A DNA stretch of 64,000 nucleotides from Brevundimonas bacteroides DSM 4726 (GTDB taxonomy: Bacteria; Pseudomonadota; Alphaproteobacteria; Caulobacterales; Caulobacteraceae), in contig NZ_JNIX01000015.1 of NCBI RefSeq assembly GCF_000701445.1, positions 1 to 64,000 on the forward strand, written 5' to 3'. The position numbers were made by a program, and so were the translations under genes. Positions 58,363 through 64,000 of the stretch are shown here, piece after piece. A model generated the notes under the pieces. The model searched no databases. It had not been told where the DNA came from and saw only the letters and a program-made list of their open reading frames with translations. The first letter of the stretch is position 1. Each line of letters opens with the position of its first letter.

Positions 58363-60753
58363 ATGCTCAGGACGAACTCGACCCGAATTCTCAAGGCGCG
58401 ACTACTGACGGCGGGCTGCGCTGTGGCACTGATGGCATCCGCAGGTGCCGCAGCGGCGCAGAGCGCGCAGGACGAAGCCCAACTGGACGAAATCATCGTC
58501 ACCGGCACCAAGCGCGCGTCCACGATCCAGGACACGCCCTTCTCCATCAACGCCCAAACCCAGGAAGACATCCAGCGGTCCGGCGCGGTGACGCTGGAAG
58601 ACCTGTCCCGGAACGTCGCCGGTTTGTCGATCCAGAATCTCGGGCCGGGCCAGAGCCAGGTGTCGGTGCGCGGCGTCTCCGCCGGTCAGGTCGTGCGCGA
58701 CCAGCCGGGCGTGAAGGAACAGGTCGGCGTCTATCTGGACGAGAGCGTAATCTCGCTGTCGCTGTTCACGCCCGACCTCGACCTGTTCGACCTCAACCGC
58801 GTCGAAACCCTGCGCGGGCCCCAGGGCACCCTGTTCGGATCCGGCTCAGTGGGCGGCACGGTGCGCTACATCACCAATCAGCCGGTGCTGGGCGTGACAG
58901 AGGGCTCCATCGAGGCCAACGTGAACGTCGTCGAGGAGGACGACGGCGGCGGTCATCTGAAGGGCGCTATCAACCTGCCGCTCGGCGACACCGTGGCCCT
59001 GCGCGCCGTGGCCTATCACACTGAGTACGCTGGTTTCATCGACGCCCGTCGCGAAGGCGGCCGACTGGAAGAAAACGTCAACGACGGCAGCCGTACCGGG
59101 GGTCGTCTGGCCCTGCTGTTCCAGCCCAATGACCGCGTCTCCATCACGCCGCGTGTCGTCTACCAGAATATCGAGACCGATGGCTTCAACCGCCAGGAGG
59201 TGTTCAACCTGTTCGCCAACCCCTTCACGACGACCCGCCCCGCGGTGACGTTCGACGAGCGCGAGCAGTTCCTCCTGCTGAACGAGTCGTTCAACGACGA
59301 GACGGTGCTGGCCGATCTGACCGCCAGCTTCGATCTGGGCGGGGTCGAGCTGACCTCGGTCACCAGCTACATCGACCGCGACATCCTGGTTAGCCGCGAC
59401 GCCAGCGCCCTGACCGGCTCCGTCTCCGTCGATCTCGGCTATCCGGCCTCGGCCGTGACCCTGCCGTCCAACCTGCTGGACGCGACCCAGCTGGAGCAGA
59501 CGACCCAGGAACTCCGCCTGGCTTCGACTGGCGACAGTGCCTTCCAGTGGCTGATCGGCGCCTTCTACTCCCAGGTCGATCGCCTCTATTCCCAGACCCT
59601 GCCGACGCCTGGCTATGATGCGGCGACCGACGCGCGTCTGGGGGCCGGAACCTCGGCGGCTGTCCGAAACGGGTTCGGCCTGAACTCGCCCTACAACGCC
59701 GTCCTGCCCTACGATATCGAGCAGACCGCCATCTTCGGCGAGGCCAGCTACGATTTCGGCAAACTGACCGTCACGGCGGGCGGGCGCTTCTACGATTTCT
59801 CAGAGACGCGCAGCTTTACCTCCGGCGGCCTGTTCGCCAACGGCGACCGGCGTACCGACACCACGGAATCGGACGGCTTCACTCCGCGCGTCCTGATCAG
59901 CTACGAAGCGTCGGAGAACGTCACCTTCAACGCCCAGGCGGCCCAAGGCTTCCGCCTCGGCGGGGTCAACGATCCGCTGAACGTTCCGCTCTGCACGCCC
60001 GCCGACCGCGCCATTTTTGGCGGCTTCCAGACCTACGACGACGAGACGCTATGGAACTACGAGGCGGGGATGAAGTCCCGCTTCGGGGCCCTCACGTTCA
60101 ACTCGGCGGTCTTCTACACCGACATCGAGAACCTGCAGACCACGCTGGACGCCGGCTCGTGCTCGTCGCGCGTGGTGTTCAACGTGCCCTCGGCCCACAC
60201 GGCGGGTCTGGAGGTCGAACTCTCGACCTTCTTGACCGACAACCTGGAGGTCGGTTTCTCAGGCAGCGTGGTCGAGGCCGAGTTCGACTCCACCGTCCGC
60301 GATGGCACGGGCGCGGTCATCGGCGGTATCCGCGAGGGCAACCGCCTGCCGTCGGTGCCGGAGCTTCAGCTGTCGCTGAACGCCACCTACAGCTTCGACC
60401 TCGGCAGCCTTCCGGCCTACGTCAACGCCTCGTTCCAGCATGTCGGCAGCCGCTACACCCAGGCCAGCGATCAGGAGAACAATCCGCGCTCCTTCTCCTC
60501 CGGACTGCCGTTCGGCGGGGCGACGGGCACGCGGGCCACGATCGTCGATCTGGAACTGCCCAGCTACGAGCTGTTCAACATCTCCGCCGGCGTGGAGTTC
60601 GAGAACGGCGTCGAGGCGGTCGTCTACATCAACAACGCCTTCGACGAGAACCCGCTGCTGTCGTTCGACCGCGAGCGCGGCGGCCGGGCCCGTCTGGGCT
60701 ACTCCGTCGGCGCGCCTCGCACGATGGGCCTGACGCTGCGCCGGTCTTTCTGA
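58363..60753 (+). CDS. TonB-dependent receptor
   Basis: A 796-residue outer-membrane protein. The signal peptide ends near AAAAQ (about residue 34). A TonB box DEIIVTG (about 43-49) is followed by a plug domain with NVAGLSIQNLGPGQSQVSVR and VETLRGPQGTLFGSGSVGG. A 22-strand barrel ends in the aromatic residue of RRSF. AGGAGGG precedes the ATG. It imports a large or scarce nutrient, sugar, siderophore or other; the substrate cannot be read from sequence. The layout matches the iron/vitamin or oligosaccharide receptors common in Caulobacterales. Confidence 0.94.
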   Translation: MLRTNSTRILKARLLTAGCAVALMASAGAAAAQSAQDEAQLDEIIVTGTKRASTIQDTPFSINAQTQEDIQRSGAVTLEDLSRNVAGLSIQNLGPGQSQVSVRGVSAGQVVRDQPGVKEQVGVYLDESVISLSLFTPDLDLFDLNRVETLRGPQGTLFGSGSVGGTVRYITNQPVLGVTEGSIEANVNVVEEDDGGGHLKGAINLPLGDTVALRAVAYHTEYAGFIDARREGGRLEENVNDGSRTGGRLALLFQPNDRVSITPRVVYQNIETDGFNRQEVFNLFANPFTTTRPAVTFDEREQFLLLNESFNDETVLADLTASFDLGGVELTSVTSYIDRDILVSRDASALTGSVSVDLGYPASAVTLPSNLLDATQLEQTTQELRLASTGDSAFQWLIGAFYSQVDRLYSQTLPTPGYDAATDARLGAGTSAAVRNGFGLNSPYNAVLPYDIEQTAIFGEASYDFGKLTVTAGGRFYDFSETRSFTSGGLFANGDRRTDTTESDGFTPRVLISYEASENVTFNAQAAQGFRLGGVNDPLNVPLCTPADRAIFGGFQTYDDETLWNYEAGMKSRFGALTFNSAVFYTDIENLQTTLDAGSCSSRVVFNVPSAHTAGLEVELSTFLTDNLEVGFSGSVVEAEFDSTVRDGTGAVIGGIREGNRLPSVPELQLSLNATYSFDLGSLPAYVNASFQHVGSRYTQASDQENNPRSFSSGLPFGGATGTRATIVDLELPSYELFNISAGVEFENGVEAVVYINNAFDENPLLSFDRERGGRARLGYSVGAPRTMGLTLRRSF

Positions 60754-60803
60754 TCAGCCCCTAGATCCGGATAGGGCCGGCTCGCCTCACGGGGGGGGCG
60801 GCC

Positions 60804-61682
60804 TTATTCCTTGGACAGGTCCTGCCTGCTGAACCACGCAAGCGCCGCCACCAGCGGGACGATCGTCCACACCGTCAGGCCCGTGATCGCCTTCCACGCC
60901 AGACCGTCTGGCGCGGCGGCGGCGTCGGGGCCGCCCTGAACCAGGGTCTTCAGGCTGTCGTGCGACAGGCCGGGAATCAGCAGGTGCGCCTGCAGATCGC
61001 CCGCGCTCCACGCCAGAAGCGGCAGGGCCTGCATCAGGAAGAACTGGCCGATTGCCACCACCATTGGCACGAACAGTGCCGCTAGCAGCGAGCGGCTCAT
61101 GACGGCGGCCAGCAGGCCGACCATGGTGAACTGCATTACCCGTGTGACCGTCACCGCGATCAGGCCCGCGAACTGGCCGGGGCGTTCGTCGGCGAAGGAA
61201 AAGGCCAGAGGCCGCTCGAAGATTGCCGCCTTGATCAGCTCGCCGATCAGGCCGAAGACCAGCCATGTCGCGAGGGCCACCAGCACCACGCCGAACACCA
61301 GGGCGACCTTACCCGCCACCAGATTGATCCGAGTGTTCCGCGCGCTCGTCAGCCGCCAGGTCTCCCAGCGATAATCCCCTGCATAGATGATGGCCGCCCC
61401 GATCAGGACGAACAGCATGACGATGGGATTGGCGAAGTCGCCGGCCTGGGCCAACAGGCTCTGCCCCAGGTCCAGCGTGCCGGACAGGGCCATCGGTCCG
61501 CCCTCGGCCGTCATCTCCGGCGGCAGGGCCTCGGCCATCTCGGCCATGCGGGCCTTGGTGAAGAACTGCACAGCCGTGCCGATGGCCAGGAACAGCACCG
61601 GCACGAACAGGATCGACCAGAACACAGCCATGCGGTTGCGAGTGAAGCGATAGGTCTCGGAACGGATCGCGTCAGCCAGCAT
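60804..61682 (-). CDS. ABC-2 type transporter permease
   Basis: A 292-residue membrane protein with about six hydrophobic segments and a large periplasmic loop after the first (about 40-80), typical of the ABC-2/NatB-like permeases. It begins MLADAIRSETYRFTRNRMAV. Its start lies 11 bases inside the ATPase gene, so the two are translationally coupled and form an exporter or drug/bacteriocin-resistance-type system. Confidence 0.86.
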   Translation of the reverse strand: MLADAIRSETYRFTRNRMAVFWSILFVPVLFLAIGTAVQFFTKARMAEMAEALPPEMTAEGGPMALSGTLDLGQSLLAQAGDFANPIVMLFVLIGAAIIYAGDYRWETWRLTSARNTRINLVAGKVALVFGVVLVALATWLVFGLIGELIKAAIFERPLAFSFADERPGQFAGLIAVTVTRVMQFTMVGLLAAVMSRSLLAALFVPMVVAIGQFFLMQALPLLAWSAGDLQAHLLIPGLSHDSLKTLVQGGPDAAAAPDGLAWKAITGLTVWTIVPLVAALAWFSRQDLSKE

Positions 61683-62598
61683 GAATGCTCTCCGGCATTT
61701 GGACCGATCCGGTCTCGGTCATGAACACGGCCTCCAGGTCGGCCCCGACCCAGCGGGCCTCGTCGATGTCGACGCCCGCCTCGACCAAAGCGCGCAGCAG
61801 GGCCGGAGTCTCGGGTCGCGACAGCGTCGCAACAACCGCGTCGCCGTCCAGCGAGCCTGACGCGTATGACAGGGCGGCTAGCACCTCCAGCGTCTTCGAT
61901 ATCGGCGTCACCGACAGCCGCAGCCGCTCTCCCGATGACGTCAACTCGCTTACCGCGCCCTCGCGCACCAGCCGACCCCGGTTAAGAATGGCCACCCGGT
62001 CGCAGACGCGCTGGACCTCGAGCAACTGGTGGCTAGCCAGGATAACCGTGATGCCGTCGCGTTCCGCTAGAGACCGGATCAGGGCCCGCATCTCCTGGAT
62101 GCCGGGCGGGTCCATGCCACTGGTCGGCTCATCAAGGATGACGAGTTCAGGCTCGGTGATCAGGGCGGCCGCAACACCCAGCCGCTGCAGCATGCCGACC
62201 GAGAAGCCGCGCACCTTGCGATCGGCCGCCTCGGCCAGCCCCACGCGTTCCAGCCATCCAGACACGCGGGCGGCGTCGGCCTTCAGCCCATGCGCGGCCG
62301 ACAACCATCCCAGGACCTGGCGCGCAGTCATGAAGGGCGGAAAGCGCGGCGTTTCGATCATCGACCCCATGCGCCGGGACGCGGCGACGTCGCCGACGGC
62401 CCCGCCCATCACCACCGCTTCGCCCGCCGTCGGCCGGATCAGGCCCAGGAGGATGCGGAACAGCGTCGACTTGCCCGCGCCGTTTGGTCCCAGCACCCCG
62501 TAGACCCCGCCGCGAGGGATGCTGAGGCTGAGGCCATCCAGGGCCCGCACGGACCCGTAGGTCTTGGTCAGGCCGCGCGTCTCGATCACGAAGGTCAT
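61672..62598 (-). CDS. ABC transporter ATP-binding protein
   Basis: A 308-residue ATPase. Walker A is GVLGPNGAGKSTLF, the signature is in VRGFSVGMLQRLGVAAALIT (the usual LSGGQ is FSVGM), and Walker B is LVILDEPTSGMDP with the H-loop in VILASHQLLEVQ. The C-terminal 90 residues are a regulatory domain. The start at 62598 matches the family; a longer frame to 62655 adds a Pro/Arg-rich stretch. First gene of the pair with the permease. Confidence 0.92.
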   Translation of the reverse strand: MTFVIETRGLTKTYGSVRALDGLSLSIPRGGVYGVLGPNGAGKSTLFRILLGLIRPTAGEAVVMGGAVGDVAASRRMGSMIETPRFPPFMTARQVLGWLSAAHGLKADAARVSGWLERVGLAEAADRKVRGFSVGMLQRLGVAAALITEPELVILDEPTSGMDPPGIQEMRALIRSLAERDGITVILASHQLLEVQRVCDRVAILNRGRLVREGAVSELTSSGERLRLSVTPISKTLEVLAALSYASGSLDGDAVVATLSRPETPALLRALVEAGVDIDEARWVGADLEAVFMTETGSVQMPESIHAG

Positions 62599-62669
62599 GG
62601 ATCGACGGTCATCCGATGGAGGCCGCTGGCGAGGCGGCGAAAACTTGCCGGGCACTTCTCATGCCGAAC

Positions 62670-63044
62670 TCAGGCCCCGCCAGCGTAGGCGACGGTGTAC
62701 TTGCTGTCCTGCTGACCGCCGATGCCCCAGTTCAGGGTTTGGCCGGAGGCAAAGCGGACGGAATAGGTCTCTACCCGCCCGTTGGGGGTTTCCTCGGCAC
62801 CGACGAAGGTCATGGCCTCGACGGCACCCAGGCTGGCCAGGCCAGCCGACATTTGCGCCAATTGCTGCAGACACGCCGCCAGCAGGCCATCCGCCATGAG
62901 GTCCTCGGGGCAGCTTCCCGCCGCAGTCTCGACGATCATGCGGCGGAGCGCGTCGGCATACTCGCCCTGCTGATTGTCCTGCGCCATCGCGGGCAGGGCG
63001 ATCATCAGGCCTGCTAGGGTGGTGGCGTGCAGCGTGCGGCGCAT
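62670..63044 (-). CDS. Small exported hypothetical protein
   Basis: A 124-residue protein with signal peptide MRRTLHATTLAGLMIALPAM (cleaved near AMA-QD). The mature part has two Cys (SCPEDLM and AACLQQL) and ends in a beta-like TYSVRFASGQTLNWGIGG. No family is recognised. It lies 71 bases upstream of the ABC ATPase on the same strand and might be its partner. Confidence 0.7.
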   Translation of the reverse strand: MRRTLHATTLAGLMIALPAMAQDNQQGEYADALRRMIVETAAGSCPEDLMADGLLAACLQQLAQMSAGLASLGAVEAMTFVGAEETPNGRVETYSVRFASGQTLNWGIGGQQDSKYTVAYAGGA

Positions 63045-63212
63045 GGCGGTCTCCCTGGTCCGGGGGTGACCTTGCCGCGCACTCGACCTCTCGAACAAGG
63101 GGGCAGGGGATTAAGCTTTCGCAACATCTGACCGGCTTGAAATCCGGCCGCCTTGAAGCGGCCCGAAACCGCTACAGATATACCGTCGTCCATGATGACC
63201 TGCTGGAACGCC

Positions 63213-64000
63213 ATGAAGACCTCTTCGCTCGCCATCGCCGTGGCCCTGACGCTCGCCGCCTGCGGGAACGCCAACAGCTCCAAGGCCCAGGACGGCGTCT
63301 TCGCCGAGCCGACCGAGCGTCAAGCCCCGACCGACGCCACCACAATGAAGCAGAGCTTCTCGCCGGTCGTGCGCGAGGCGGCGCCCGCCGTGGTCAACAT
63401 CTCGGCCCGCTCGATCCAGCGTGTCCAGGCCGATCCCTTCTTTCAGTTCTTCGGCGGCGGCATCCCGCGCGAGCGCGTCGCCGAGTCCGCGGGCTCGGGC
63501 GTCATCGTCCGCTCCGATGGCATCGTCGTCACCAATAACCACGTCATCCAGGGCGCCCAGCAGATCCGCGTGGTGCTCAACGACCGCCGCGAGTTCCCGG
63601 CCGAGATCATTCTGGCTGACGAACGCTCAGACATCGCCGTGCTCCAGCTTCAGGGCGTGACCGAGCAACTGCCGGTGCTCGCCATCGATGATCGTGAGGA
63701 ACAGGAGGTGGGCGACCTCGTGCTCGCCATCGGCAACCCTTTCGGCGTGGGTCAGACGGTGACCAACGGCATCATCTCGGCCCTGAACCGCACCGAGACC
63801 GGGATCTCGGACTCAGGCTCCTTCATCCAGACCGACGCCGCCATCAATCCTGGCAACTCCGGCGGAGCGCTGGTCGACATGGACGGCGACCTGATCGGCA
63901 TCAACACGGCGATCTTCTCCCGCTCGGGCTCCTCGGCAGGCGTGGGCTTCGCCGTTCCGGCCTCAATGGTGCGCCGCGTGGTCGACAGCGCGCTGGGCGG
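63213..64000 (+). CDS. Do/DegP-like serine protease lipoprotein (partial, cut by window end)
   Basis: 262 codons are present and the frame stays open to the last base. MKTSSLAIAVALTLAAC is a lipoprotein signal with Cys17. The trypsin-like domain has His110 (VTNNHVIQG), Asp140 (DERSDIAVL) and Ser216 (NPGNSGGAL), a complete catalytic triad. The PDZ domains expected in the HtrA family lie beyond the edge. In-frame ATGs at 63192 and 63195 are possible but would move the lipobox later. TTGAAG (63153-63158) with AGATAT 17 bases on may be the promoter. It should degrade damaged envelope proteins. Confidence 0.93.
   Translation, partial: MKTSSLAIAVALTLAACGNANSSKAQDGVFAEPTERQAPTDATTMKQSFSPVVREAAPAVVNISARSIQRVQADPFFQFFGGGIPRERVAESAGSGVIVRSDGIVVTNNHVIQGAQQIRVVLNDRREFPAEIILADERSDIAVLQLQGVTEQLPVLAIDDREEQEVGDLVLAIGNPFGVGQTVTNGIISALNRTETGISDSGSFIQTDAAINPGNSGGALVDMDGDLIGINTAIFSRSGSSAGVGFAVPASMVRRVVDSALG

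Overview
The window is GC-rich, densely coded DNA from an alphaproteobacterium, most likely a member of the Caulobacterales close to Brevundimonas. This is inferred from the alphaproteobacterial style of the ribosomal proteins (tailed L3, S3, S5 and L15), the short-lid adenylate kinase, and the many signal-peptide peptidases, TonB components and small lipoproteins. No 16S gene or marker comparison was possible.

Layout. 1-572 holds no protein gene but has strong hairpins and a terminator. 573-11445 carries housekeeping and envelope genes: LemA, an HtpX-like M48 protease, tRNA-Lys, an APC permease, an HPt protein, a chorismate mutase, a ferredoxin-NADP reductase, a DPP IV-type S9 peptidase, a SemiSWEET transporter, an L,D-transpeptidase and a HlyC/CorC protein. 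11542-15976 is tRNA-Trp-secE-nusG-rplK-rplA, a DUF2059 gene, then rplJ-rplL. The usual next genes rpoB and rpoC are absent; instead 16043-30874 has a DJ-1/PfpI protein, M61 peptidase, FKBP isomerase, soluble hybrid histidine kinase, alpha/beta hydrolase, mechanosensitive-channel-like protein, a probable catabolic or detoxification cluster (23434-29945), rpmG and a lipoprotein. 31139-35504 is the str operon (rpsL-rpsG-fusA-tuf). 35595-39024 carries four genes unrelated to translation by family. 39384-51135 is the S10-spc block (rpsJ to secY-adk). A TonB-like protein and a metzincin-type metalloprotease (51200-54502) separate adk from the alpha operon (rpsM-rpsK-rpoA-rplQ, 54602-57023). The right end holds a GNAT, a GST, a TonB-dependent receptor, an ABC exporter pair, a small exported protein and the 5' part of a Do/DegP-like lipoprotein protease cut by the window edge.

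How the genes work together. Most of the window is the translation, secretion and transcription core, with tight 1-4 base overlaps and intrinsic terminators at the ends of the operons. The most unusual part is 23434-29945. Two divergent promoters about 4.8 kb apart carry the same inverted repeat (TGGTATA-N4-TATACCA). They flank a YciI-like protein, an MFS transporter, a translationally coupled operon (VOC protein, CurA-like oxidoreductase, hydrolase-like protein) and an outward pair (DUF1330, exported DUF1838). This looks like one regulon for uptake and conversion of an unknown small molecule, with its regulator outside the window.
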